Notes: generated from the sequence alone by a model not told the origin. A stretch of DNA of 64,000 nucleotides from Hemileia vastatrix (GCA_030280995.1 JASXTE010000001.1:20324106-20388105); one strand, 5' to 3'. Positions 39,663 to 50,851 are shown, numbered from the stretch's first letter. Made by a program: numbers and translations.

Positions 39663-40754
39663 TTAATACACTTGTTCCATATTTTTAGTATTATCATCAA
39701 AAATTGATGAAAGAAAGTTATCATGAAAAAATTCCAACATTTCTTTTTCTTTCATAGAAATATAGTCTGACATATCTATATTTGGAATTAAAATTTTTAA
39801 AGTTTTAAGAAAATTGGCTAATTTTTTACTTATCTTGATGGATGACACAAGCCTTGAATAATTTCCAAACTCTTTGACAGGTGTTGTTTAATGGTATAGC
39901 ATATTAGCTGGCCATATAACAGCCCATATTCCATCACCCTTTTTGAACTCAGCCATGTATTTCAATTCAGGAAATACAAAATGACCTCTATTCTGACTTG
40001 GCCTATTTCTGTCCCATGAGAATTCATCAATAAGTCCATCTAAAGTTTCTTGAAACCAGACACTTAAACTATGTTCACTGTTGTCCAAATCCTTATGGGG
40101 AGAATTCAAAAACCCATCTGAAGTCCATGTTAGATTTCCCCCAAAATCCTCCACCCCATCATAACAAGGAAAGTCTATTTCAGCTCCAAGCTTCAATGAT
40201 TCCTCATAGTAATTCTTTACAAATAGTTTGAATAGATATGAATAAAATAAAAATATAAATCCAAGTGCCTCCCTCACTTCCTTATCATCTATTTTCAAAT
40301 TTTGGTAGAGACCTGAAGCATCATTCAGCTTTTTGAATTTGGAAATTTAAAATTTGTAACTTACTTATATCATATACATGTTGACTCACTAACTGTTCTC
40401 CAGCAGAAAACATGTTCCCATCTCCCCCTGCTTCCAGATGAGCACCATTGGTCTTGATACTGTGTCTTAATAACTTCATGTACCTGCAACATTTCTTAGC
40501 ATCCTCCAGTTTAACAAGTTCAGCCAATTCCTTTAGTTTGAATTACTTCACTAAAACAGGATGAATATTTTAATTTTTAGGTTGTATAACTTAAGGCCTT
40601 TCTGAGACATGTGCAATTTGGTAGGTTCCTGTGTTATGTGATCCAGGACATGATGAGGGTATTGGTTCATTTGTTTCAAATCCCTCCAGAAGTGGATACT
40701 CTTAGAACCAAAACTTTTCAAAGTTAGAACCAAGATCATCCTTCTAACTTTCAC
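39663..40754 (-). pseudogene. TET/JBP-like 2OG-Fe(II) dioxygenase, decayed
   Basis: Two exons can be joined by a 52-nt GT-AG intron (40364-40313), giving HVYDI-S-LYQNLKIDD. The iron-binding HxD is in NSPHKDLD (H near 40096, D near 40090). The distal part has GHFVFPELKYMAEF and GDGIWAVIW, followed by a His (MLYH, near 39892) as the candidate third ligand. This pattern (NxPHxDxD ... G.FVFP ... DG...W....H) is that of the large basidiomycete Tet-like family, known to be linked to transposons. The frame continues past one stop at 39888 to 39663. Upstream of about 40527 several stops make the N-terminus unreadable. The enzymes of the family oxidise methylated bases; here the role is inferred only. 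Convergent with the transposase, 24 bp apart. Confidence 0.65.
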
Positions 40755-40829
40755 CAGTTATTTGCATTTGAGAAGCTTTTTTTGGTCAACCATTGTGCAT
40801 TTGTCCAACCATTTAGATAATCTAGTTAT

Positions 40830-41601
40830 GAAATTTAGAAAAAATTCAATTATATAGAAAAGAAAAGAAAAAACCAAAAAAAAAATTGGAAAATTTTTAT
40901 GATAGAATAAGGTCTACAACTAATTAAACCAACATTCTCAGTATCTCAGAAAAATTTTGTATTTAAAGTCAATACAAATTCATCATGGTTGGGTTTAATA
41001 TAATTCTGAAATAAAACAAAAATTAAATAAAAGAAAAACAAAAATGAAATAAAAGAAAAGAAAAGAAAAAAATTGACAGAAACTTTTTATGATAGCATAA
41101 GGTCTACAACTAATTAAACCAACATGCAGAGTATCTGAAGGGAGCTAGTTGCTTGCAAATGCAGAAAATTGAGCCAATCAGCACCATTTAAGCTTGCCCC
41201 AGCAGAAGAAAGTCTGCCGGGGTTAAAAAATTACATGTTTGCCCCAGCAGACTTGCTTCTGCTGGGGCAACAAGTTGGTGCAAGTCACTTGAAAACACAG
41301 CAAGTTTCACCCTTAAGATAATCTGAATTTTGATTTAATTTGTTGTTGACCTTATGCTATCATAAATACTTGCTGACAATTTCTTTGTTTTTTTCTTTTC
41401 TTTTCTTTTATTTAATTTTAATTATTTTATTTCATAATTATATTAAACCCAACCAGGACATATTTGTATTTATTTTAAATACAAAATTTTGTTGAGATAC
41501 TGAGAATGTTGGTTTAATTAGTTTTTAGACCTTATTCCATCATCAAAATTTGCTTATATTTTTTTCTTTTCTTTTCTATATAATTGAATTTTTTTAATTT
41601 C
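40830..41601. mobile_element. 772-bp foldback insertion
   Basis: Long inverted repeat. The left end GAAATTTAGAAAAAATTC and the right end read on the minus strand, GAAATTAAAAAAATTC, are followed by AATTATATAGAAAAG on both sides. Arms of roughly 270-300 nt match with a few differences (for example AATAAGGTCTA and ACCAACATTCTCAGTATCTC). The left arm holds a second, shorter copy of the same block (near 41030-41130). The centre has a GC-richer hairpin with GCCCCAGCAGA repeated in both orientations (about 41199-41272). No coding capacity. I could not fix a target duplication. Confidence 0.6.
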
Positions 41602-41689
41602 AGTACTAGCAAAAGGTGGAATATAGGTTAATATTTATAATATAAAATCATATAAAGAATAGGATAGGGACTCATGGATAATTTATATC

Positions 41690-41763
41690 TGTTTTTAAGC
41701 AGAAATGAACCACTAACCTTATTTTTACAAGAAATATTCTCTATCCAATTGAGCTAGAAAGAC
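41690..41763 (-). tRNA. tRNA-Thr(TGT)-like relic
   Basis: 74 nt on the minus strand fit tRNA architecture: 7-nt acceptor, TA, D arm with TAGCTCAATTGG and GATAGAG (A-box-like), anticodon stem TATTT/AAATA with loop CTTGTAA (anticodon TGT, Thr), 5-nt variable loop, T arm around GGTTCATTT (weak B box), and 3' strand TAAAAAC plus A. The acceptor has two mismatches, the D stem one, and the T stem two wobbles, so it is likely a pseudo-tRNA or the head of a tRNA-derived SINE. It lies inside the Harbinger-like element. Confidence 0.45.
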
Positions 41764-42068
41764 TTATCCTGATTTTCCCACAAAAAAAGTGTAATAAAAA
41801 TAATTCAGTTTCTCAGTAATAAATTGTACTACACCATTTAGTTTTTCCAACAGGAGATATTATTACTTTGAGTCATGAAATCAAACTACTTCTATACATT
41901 TAACAAGTACCTCCCTTGCCTTGCAACTATGCCACTTTATGGGTTACTCTTGCTCTTAAAATGTACTCTGTCCATTGCAACTATACCACTTTTCAAGAAA
42001 CTCAGAATCACATGAAATAAATATTTTTGATAAGATTAAAAGTCACTTATACCTGAAATAAAAATTAG

Positions 42069-43442
42069 TCAATTTAAAAAGTCAAGTAATTTTTTAATGT
42101 CCTCATAAGTTTGGCCATTTTTTATACATTCCATAATAAATTCTTTTTTTCAAATTTTCTTACTTTTCCATTTCATGACTTGCCATTTCTCTTTGAAATT
42201 CACAGTCTTTTGATTTCTCTGAGCAAAGACGAGCTCTTTCCATCTCCTCTGCCTTAAATCTGGCCTTTTCAAAATTAGATTGAAGCAAAAAAAAATTTCC
42301 ACCAAATCTAAGGACCTTTGATCTTTCATTATCATATGAGCAAACTTCATCTTCTCAAGGTCAAAGGCATTTTTTACAATACAGGATTTTGCTACAAAAA
42401 GAGAAATGAAAAAAAAAGTTATTGAATAAGATATTTAGTGAATTATTCTTACTTATATTATTTTTCTCAAAATAATCATCAAGGGAAGCCAAAGTGCTGG
42501 ATGAAGTATTACCACATTTTAAAAGATGGTTCAAGCTCATTGATTTTGAGGCTTGATGCTTTTGCTTGGAATTTTAGAGGATTCAGGAAGTTCATCTAAA
42601 GCAGCTTCCAAAGCATGATTCTCACTTGTGAGATTGATAATTTGTTTTGGAATTAGAGTTTGAGTAGGAGTAGGAGGAGAATAGAAAGGAAATAAAGAAT
42701 GAAAGAAAGAAAGAGAAATTTAGAGAAAAATTTAAGAAAAAAGAAAAAGTAAACATACATCAAATAATTGGGGCTCTGAGGACTAAGATATTCTCCAAAC
42801 TAATTTTTCTGCTTGATAGTCTGGATAGTCTTATGCTGAACTATGGTGATAGGCTTCAAGGGTTTGATCTCCTTCAAGTAAAGGTGTGTGGGGAGGACTA
42901 TGTGAAGTTTTGGATCCAATGGGTATATCCTTAGTAGTATTGTGTAGAAACAAAGGGCTGACATCAAATCTAGAACCAAAAAGAGTATCCACTTCCTCAT
43001 AGTAAGGACAAATGACATTGAGCTTTTCAGAAACAGTAGTAATTCCCATCTCTAAATTCTCATCATCGACATCAAAGCTAGTGGAAATGGAAGAAAAATG
43101 AGCCTTTCTATATTTTGATTGATTACTTTTGAACCTCTCCTTCATTTTCTTAAAAGTGATGTCAATTCTCCCTTTCATATTTTTCTTTACATCATTTGCC
43201 ATCAACAAGAAGCCATTTACGTTTGATGAAGGTGGAAATCCAATGCAGGTGGACTTCTGGCATCCAAAACATGCATCATAATTAAATCTTTTTTTGAAGA
43301 AGTTGATTATGATAAGATAATCCTTCATTTTTAGCTTTACAGACTTTGGTTTCTCAGGTGGGAGGATAGCATTACAAGAAGACTTTTGTGATGAATAATA
43401 TGTTTTAGATGCCTTTTGAGTGTTGTATTTTTTGGGAGGCAT
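42069..43442 (-). pseudogene. SANT-like DNA-binding / coiled-coil protein of the Harbinger-like element
   Basis: The first 203 codons from ATG 43442 (MPPKKYN...) are open. The domain near residues 45-115 has FFKKRFNYDACFG, then CIGFPPSS and a region ending KKMKERFKSNQSKYRKA. This arrangement and the later MGITTVSEKL, CPYYEEVDTLFG and DVSPL words match a family I know from rust genomes, with a trihelix/SANT-like head. The C-terminus is in another frame behind probable introns (one with donor GTAAG near 42452 and acceptor TTGTAG near 42391). It gives a charged helix (FEKARFKAEEMERA, near 42260) and a final EDIKKLLDFLN-stop at 42069. It probably binds the element ends and recruits the transposase, as Harbinger Myb-like proteins do. 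Frameshifted in the middle. Confidence 0.65.
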
Positions 43443-43806
43443 TATGAAACTGGTATTTTAAAAGAAAAGAGATTAAGAAAGAGGTTGAAAAAAAATAAGG
43501 GAAAAAACATGCCTAGTTAAAATTTGCAATAAAATGTTTCAAATCTCAGTAAGGAAGGAGGAGGGGATGGAGATCAGTGTGTCACATGTGAAAGGGATGG
43601 TATGGATAAGGAAGAGATGATGTGGCCAACATGTGGTTGTGAAATAAAAATCACAAAAAAAGTGCTGATTTGAGGTCAAAACTGACACCCATTTGCGAAA
43701 TAAGTGACTTGTTTGCAATATTTGAGTGCTGGTTTGTAAGTGCTGATTTGGGTTTAAATCCACACTTAAGTTAAGTGCAGATTTTACAGAAATGACACCC
43801 CCTAAT

Positions 43807-46800
43807 TTATCTAAATTTGGGATTTAGTTTTATCTTCAGTAGAAAATTCTGAGATTATAAGAGATATTACTGACAGTTCCATATAAATATCCTTCTTAAA
43901 AGCACCTGTTATCATTAATGGTAACAATGTTGAGGCTCTTCTTGACTCTGGTTTTGGAGGAAGTGTAGAGTCTGAAAAAGCACTGGCTTCATTAGATAAA
44001 GATTATCAGAGTAAATTATTAAATATGATATCAGAAAAATTGAGAGGTTACAGTTCTATTTTATATCTCATTGGTGAACAGAAAACCACTGTATTTGTTA
44101 AGTATAATAGTGGCTTTTTGTGAGCTATTTATGCATTTTATAAGATGAAAAATGATAACATAAGAAATTGGTTTTTTATAGGAAATAAAATTTTAACCAT
44201 GTTTGGTATCAAATTGGATCTAGAAACAATTGTTTCACCTTGGGCTTCAATGGAAAAAAAATTTAAAATTTCTTCCTCTAAAAACCTTCTCCACACTTGT
44301 TAAAATATTTTAATTCATTGATTCAATTTAAAGTTAGATCAAAAGTAGAAATGGATATATTACTTTCTGAAATAAATACTGCTTAGTTTGGTGATCACTT
44401 AACTTATGAGCAGAGAGAATCTATAATTTCTTTGATTACATCTTTTCCTTCAGATTTTTCTTGTAGATCTCATGAATTAGGACTTGTTAAGGATGAAATA
44501 AAAATTTCTTTCTCCTGTAACTTGAGTGAAATACCTCCTAGCCTTGTGAAAAATCCATATTCTGATTCTCCCACAAAGAGAAAAGATATTGAGGATAATA
44601 TTTCTACACTATTAAGAATGTATATTACTGATAAGGTTGATGTTACCCCAAAATATTGTGTCATCTCCCCAGTCTTAATATCTTATGAAAAATATAAAGC
44701 TAGATTTTTTGAGTATTATAGAGTATTGAATACTTTTACAGTGAATGATATTTATCTGTTACCCAGAATAGTATCAATACATGCTACCTTACAGGTTTAA
44801 AAGCATATAAGTTGTCTGGATGGCAATAAAAGTTATTGCAAAATACCTGTGAAAAAAAATTCTTAAAAATTCTTACTTATTGGAACTCATATGGGAATAT
44901 ATAAGTATGTTAGAATGCAATTTGGTCCTAAAAATTTTCCTTCTGTTTTTCAAAAAGTCATGGATAATACCTTTCATCAGGAAAAAATTGAGGGATGGTT
45001 AATGGTCTATATTGATGATATCATATTTTTTTCTAAGACCTTTGATGAACACTTACATCACTTGAATAGAGTCTTCCAGAAGATGGATGAAATTAACATG
45101 ACTTTATCTTTAAAAAAGTGTAAATTTGGTTTTCAATCCTTGAAAGTCCTGGGTTATTATGTGTCAGGCTTAAAAATCTGTGTAGATCAAAATAATATTG
45201 CTTCAGTCAAGAGTGTTGGAGCACAAACTTCTGTGAGTGAGATCCCAAGGTTTTTGGGAAGGTGTGGCTATTATATAAAGAATATATAAAATTATCAAGT
45301 CATAGCTTTACCTCTTACAAAAGTAACCAGAAAAGATGTGGCTTTTATCTGGAATGAAGATACCCAAAGTGCTTTTAATACATTGAAAAAAAAATTTAAT
45401 GACTTCCCCAATCTTGGCTCTCCAAGATTTCAATAAAAATTATTTCCTCTACACAGATGCAAGTTTTGTTGAATCAGGAGCTTCTCTCCACCATAAACAA
45501 ACTTTTAATGATAAGAACTCTGAAGTAGTAATTTTTTATATTTCAAGGACCTTGAGAAAAAGTGAATTGATATATGGTTCCACTGAATTAGAATTTTCAG
45601 AAGTTGTATGGGCCATAGAAAAGCTTCATTATTACCTGAATCACCAAAAATTTGAATTGGTGACTAACTGTAGTGCAGCAAAATCCTTCATAAACCTAAA
45701 GACACCAAACAGACATATGTTTAGGATGCAATTAGATGTTCAAAAATACAGGGGTAGAATGACAATTATTGAAATGGCTGGTAATTTTCATTCAAATGTG
45801 GATATGCTTTCTATATTTCCTCTTTAAAATTATAACCCCAATCCTGCTTATGTACCTGAAGATGAAAAAATTCATATACATGGTATATATATTTTTGAAA
45901 TGGAAGAAGAATTATTGCAATTAATTCTGGATTCATATGAGACAGATTCTGATTTTAATAAATTAATTACAATCCAAAATGATCCAAAGAATGCTTCAAT
46001 TCAAGCATTAATAAAAACTCTTCCTCCAAAGTACCAAAATACTTTGAGTAAAGAAAGTTTTCCATTGATGATTATTATAATTATTACAGGAGAAAACTTA
46101 CTAATAACATTGTAATTCCTCCTTCAATGAAAGAAAATATCTTAAGACTCTGTCATGATGACATATTGGTAGGTCATTTTGATCTGGAAAAAACTATATT
46201 CAGAATAAAAAATGCTGCATGGTGGGCTAGCATGTCTGAAGACACAAATTTATATGTTAAATCTTGTGATTCTTCACAAAAATCTATAATATTAACAGGT
46301 AAAAGAGCAGGATTAATGTAACATGCTGAAGCACCTCATTCTCCATGGAAAATAATTAATATGGACTTTGTCACTGGTCTTTCTGTAGAAGGAAAAGACA
46401 GTTGAAATTCTTGTTGGGTAATAGTGGATAGATTCACTAAAATGTGAAAAATTAATACCACCCATAAAAATGTATCTACCAAAGATTTAGCTTTCTTACA
46501 GTGGTAATATATGTTTGGTAATGTTAGATTCCAAAAAGCCATTATCTATAACAGAGGCCCAAAATTTACATCTGAATTTCCAATGTCTTTGATGAATATA
46601 TGAGGCTGTGAGTTGAAATTATCTACTGCTCACCATTCCCAAACTAATGGTCTAGCTTAAAGAATAATTCAAACTCTGGAAGATATGATTAGATGGTATC
46701 GTGCCTTTGGATTAGAATATAAAAACAATGAAAGATTTGCTAATGACTGGGTTATTCCATTACCAGGTCTGGAGTTCTCATATAATAGCACTTCTAACTC

Positions 46801-47652
46801 TGTCGCAGAGAGAAAGCCTTTTGATCTCTGTCTAGGTTATGTACCTAACACGCCTGTTGAAATTCTCATTTCCAAAGCTTTAACTACATCTTGGTGTAAA
46901 ATCTTTTATTCAAATGGAGAAACTATGCAGAAAACATGCTCAAAGTTGTATTGATGTGGTATTTGAAGATAAGAAAAAAAGATGGGATAAATCCCATAAA
47001 AAATACACATTTAAAAAGGGTGATGAAGTTCTAATATATACAGTCCACTTCAACTTACAGGGAAATAACAAATTAAAATATCTTTTTTTAGGACCATTCA
47101 CCACAAAAAAACACCTGGAACCTGCTAGCATGTGCCAATCCCTCAATCCATTTGTAACACAAGGATAACTCAGATTTGATTCCACATGAGCTAGCATGCT
47201 CAGTGTTCAGTGCACGGTCTTACCAGAATAATTACAGCTGAGCTAGAGCTGAATCAAATCAAAGATAGGGATTGGCACCTGTGATCAGGTGCCCACTTTT
47301 TTTCTGCTGATTTGTTGTTAAAAGAATGGTTGGAGATAATACAGAGGAAGTTGTATTTTATTCTAAATATGAAAGAAAAAATCCTGTTTTCACTATTTTC
47401 CTACTTAAAAATTATAGTTCCAACAGTGATTTATTTCCCAAAAGAAAGGGAAGACCTATGAAAAATCCTCAGGTCACAAAAACTGCAGAAATTGATAAAA
47501 TTCTCAATGATAGAATTATCACTTCTGAAATGGCTACTAAAAATTTATTGAAATATAAAAATAAGCCATCTGAAAAATATGCATGGATACCTGGAAAAGA
47601 AACTTCAAACTTTCATACTCTATTAAAAGAGTATGAAAAGAAAAAATCTTAG
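43807..47652 (+). pseudogene. Element C pol (protease to chromodomain), broken
   Basis: Continues ORF2 after the Harbinger-like element. Protease (LLDSGFGGS, near 43940; the usual DSGAGG is altered), RT (44460-45290, YIDD near 45010), RNase H (LYTDAS near 45450), integrase (46090-46900, with many substitutions; the DRD motif reads NRGPKF near 46540), GPF module split by a 211-bp MITE, and a chromodomain (47480-47640). Numerous stops and indels. The loss of catalytic residues shows long decay. Confidence 0.82.
47099..47309. mobile_element. 211-bp MITE in the GPF module of element C
   Basis: Inserted between GGACC-ATT and ATT-TGTTG: a 3-bp duplication ATT (47096-47098 and 47310-47312). The ends are imperfect inverted repeats (CACCACAAAAAAACACCTG at the left; CAGCAGAAAAAAAGTGGG, minus strand, at the right). 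Farther in, GTGCCAATCCC and GATTTGATTC occur on both arms. The uninterrupted chromovirus sequence in A, D, E and F proves the insertion. No coding. Confidence 0.75.
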
Positions 47653-47687
47653 CATTTATTTTTACTGCTTTTTTAAGAGTAAGGGAG

Positions 47688-47941
47688 TGTCAGCAAGTCT
47701 GTGCCAGGAGTGCGGTAAATGTTATGTTGATTTATTGGACTTGAAAAATGGAAAATAATTATGCATTTGTGTATATAAATTAATATTATATTGAGTAATA
47801 AAATTATAAAAAAAAGTTATGATATTATAATTAAAATAAAGGTTATATAAATTTTCATACTGTTTAGATTTTAAATATAATTAAGTAAACATATAATACA
47901 TTATATTATATTGAAATTGTGTTATTTTTTATGTGTTTAAT
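47688..47941 (+). repeat. 3' LTR of element C, first 254 bp
   Basis: Starts TGTCAGCAAGTC (one end base changed) after a purine tract and aligns with the C 5' LTR up to ATGTGTTTAAT, where AGGGGG of a second Harbinger-like element begins. The rest of this LTR is not found in the window. Confidence 0.75.
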
Positions 47942-47952
47942 AGGGGGTCTCA

Positions 47953-50017
47953 AACATTACCAAATACACCACATAAAAATTCCCCAAAAAAGGTACCATA
48001 CATTCCATCAAAAATAAAATACACCTGTCCTGTACAGGTGTATTTCAACAGTGTAATTGTCCCAAAACACATCTTCTTTTCGGTTAAACAAGTCATCAAA
48101 ACACTTCCCTTCATCATCATTATTAGTCATCACTAGGTACAAAAGCAACAACACCTAGATTTTTTTTCACCTAATCCTTAAGGGCTTCTACATATGAGCG
48201 AGGTATATTACTTACCAGAACTTAGTATCAATCCAATAATCATACACTTACTCTTAATATTTACCAATATTCAATAACATAACATGCCACTTTCAGTCTG
48301 CCATTGAATTGAGCTCACTATTTCAGCTTCTCATTTTGAGGGCCTAGCTTAACTGATTACAATTTTTTTTTGTAATAATTTTTTCCAATGAAATTTCCCA
48401 GTTTCCCAGTTTCATTTGTTTTGGTTCAGCTCCCAGACTTGAGATCACAAAACATTTGAAAATGCATAAGATTTCTAAGATTCTGTCTCACTAAGATTTT
48501 TCATCTTCTATTCATCTCTAAATTCCATCACTCATTGTTGATTCTAATACTTCTCACTTCACAGCACTCAAAGTAAGTCACTTTCTCTTTATTTGATTTA
48601 ATTGCTAATTTGAAATTTCTTTTTTCTTGTCCCTTTTTTTGTTTCATTTTTTATCATCTTTTTTGTTTTAATTTCTGTTTATCTGTTCTTCTTTCCATTC
48701 ACCCCCTTTTTTTCTTGTTTTCTGTTATTTTAATTCTTGATTTATTGACTTTTTGGTGTTTTTTGGTCATTTTAGGCACTTTCAATTTTTTTGTCTTTTT
48801 CTTTGCTAAATTTCTGTAGAATCATTAGGAAAAAATTTGTAAATGCTTTCCAAGAAATTCACACTTACTTTAGGTTTTTTTTGGCCTGTTTTTAGTATTT
48901 TATTTTGTTAAAAACTTACAGAAACATTTTCCAAGAATGTCTCAGTAAATTCTAGTTGTTTTTGGGCTATTTTAGGTCTATTTTTTCATTAAATAAACCT
49001 GGAAATATTTCAAAGTCATTTTAATATGTTTTTAAGTTCTTTTGACTCTTTTTTTGACAATTTTTGAAATTTTGTTTTGACACTTTTTGCCACTTTTCTG
49101 AATCCTTTTGGCCCTTTTCTGGCAATTTCTGGCAAGGTTTTAGTGGAATTTTAGGACAATTTTTTGTAAACTTTAGGAAAAATTTTAGGAGAATCTTAAG
49201 AGAATTTTTTGAAATATTTTTGTAATCTTTTTGGGTACATTTGGGACACTTTTTTGGAAAATTTTGGGGCTCTTTTGTTGAACTTTTGGGTATCTTTTTT
49301 GGTAATTTTTGAGACTATTTTTTAATGTAGTTTGAGGAAAGCTTTTTAGGTAAGTTTCATCAAATTTTGATTAAGTATGGGTTCTAATATAGGTTGTTAA
49401 CTTTTATTTTTATTTCATGAATTAACATTTTACAAGTCATAAATGATATTCTACGTACCTAAATTAATGAGCCATTCGCTTTGGGTTGTATAATGGTAAT
49501 CATGAGGAAATATGTTTTTCTCATGAGGTTCATGTATACATTTGTGTTTGTTTTTATTGAATTTGGTCACAGAAAATTTTCACTCACATTTTTACTTAAA
49601 TTTTCATTAATTTGGGTCTTTTACTTATCTTAGAAGACATGTTTACATGTTACTTTATGCAATGAACATAAATTTTGGAAATCTATGCCCCTATTTCAAT
49701 ATAACACAGGGGAGGTTATTGCCATTTTTTGTTGTCATAAATGTTTTTCTGACTTAGAAAAAAAATGGTGATCCCCACCCTCTGTTATGGTAAATAGCAG
49801 GGGAGGGTCTTGCCAAAAAAAATTTTTTGGCATAAATTTTTTTGACTAATAAATAATTTTGTGGTCTGGACCCCATCATATAGTAAATTTCAGGTTAAAG
49901 TATTTCCAAAACAAACTTGAATACATTGTTTCCATAAATATTCTAGGTCTTATTAGATCCATTTTCTCTAACAGCGAAAGTATATTTCAAGTTTTGTTTT
50001 TATCCAGAATATTTTAA
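47953..50017. other. Non-coding, T-rich part of second Harbinger-like element
   Basis: Holds an 11-bp-arm hairpin (AAATACACCTG / CAGGTGTATTT, 48020-48055) close to the left end. At about 48600-49400 there is a stretch in which the plus strand is dominated by T with TTTTGG-type words and very few A or C runs. Near 49705-49830 a loose direct repeat starts CAGGGGAGG. I see no gene. Confidence 0.45.
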
Positions 50018-50839
50018 ATGAGTACCTCATTTAGTATTGAAGACTATTCTAACAAGGGTTATCAGCCAACATATCAATACTCTACACCTTGCACAAGATG
50101 AAAAAGTTCTTATCACTATTGTGTTAAAAATAAATTAGTTCAAGCAAGAGTCAAAACATGTCAAAGCTGCCATTGGCTTCATCTTAAATGTGATGTTCTT
50201 AAACTTAATCCTGAATAGAAATCTCAAATAAGAAACCTAAGATTTTAGACTTGCCAGGATAAAAAAGAGATTATGTAAGAGTATTTCAGTATATTTCATT
50301 ATTGGAATAAATAAATAAGAAAAAGATTATTCAAAATGAAATATATTAAGCCACTGAAGATAATTGAAAAAAAACTATCACAAACCAGAAAATATATTAT
50401 TTCTGATGAAGAGGAAGATTCATACATTACTTATTCCTCAAGTGAGAAATCTGGTGAGTTTAGAGAAATAATTTACAAATATAAAATTGAGACTCAATAA
50501 AAAACAAATTTTATAGCTAGAGAGAGGTCACGGAAATTTCACTCTTCAAGTAGTAGATTGCATGAGAAAAGCAAAAGAAAAGAATCTGTGGGTGATGATA
50601 GTATTTGGGAACAAATAAAAAAAGTGATAAATACAAGACAAAAGAAGAATTCCTAAAAGTAATTGATTAAAAAATAGAAAGTATGATTGAAAGAGTAGGA
50701 TCTAGATTATTAGATATAAGTAGTTTAGTTGCACAAAAAAATTTTGAAGAGATTAAAAATTTAAGGAAGGAGATACATGAATTTTTGGAAGAGTTTCATT
50801 TTGATATTTAAGAAGAAATTCAGAAAGAAATGTATTAAT
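50018..50839 (+). pseudogene. Cys-cluster / coiled-coil protein relic
   Basis: From ATG 50018 the frame reads MSTSFSIEDY, then a cysteine-rich block: PCTR-stop-KSS.HYC followed by TCQSCHWLHLKCDV, to a stop near 50217. Spacing of the Cys residues suggests a small zinc-binding or zinc-cluster fold. After a possible intron, further pieces in other frames are acidic and Ser-rich (DEEEDSYITYSSS near 50400), then helical (about 50640-50830). I do not recognise the family beyond a general likeness to transposon-linked Cys-rich rust proteins. Several stops: not functional. Convergent with the SANT-like gene. Confidence 0.4.
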
Positions 50840-50851
50840 GTTTACCTAATT

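Larger units (their letters stand above)
38009..43803. mobile_element. PIF/Harbinger-like DNA transposon with three genes
   Basis: Bounded by inverted ends AGGGGGTTTCAGTTCT (left) and AGGGGGTGTCATTTCT (right, minus strand), imperfect over about 35 bp with a shared GCACTTAA. Flanked by AAT (38006-38008 and 43804-43806), and the chromovirus reading resumes directly afterwards. Contents: DDE transposase (+), TET/JBP-like dioxygenase (-), SANT-like coiled-coil protein (-), a 772-bp foldback insertion and a tRNA-like relic. Harbinger elements are known to encode a DDE transposase plus a Myb/SANT protein; the dioxygenase is extra. All three genes are decayed. The 3-bp duplication is right for the superfamily, though AAT is not the usual TWA. 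Confidence 0.8.
13995..47941 (+). mobile_element. Element C: old type I chromovirus, host of most insertions
   Basis: C can be followed in pieces: 5' LTR 13995-15668, leader 15669-15892, [element D], leader and ORF1 25252-26317, [element B], end of ORF1 and gag 36149-38008, [Harbinger-like element], protease to chromodomain 43807-47652 with a small MITE, and 3' LTR from 47688 cut at 47941 by a second Harbinger-like element. The reading order and the target duplications at each junction show that it was once one element. The base block before the 5' LTR is GTTTC; the other end is not visible. All its genes are broken. Confidence 0.85.
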
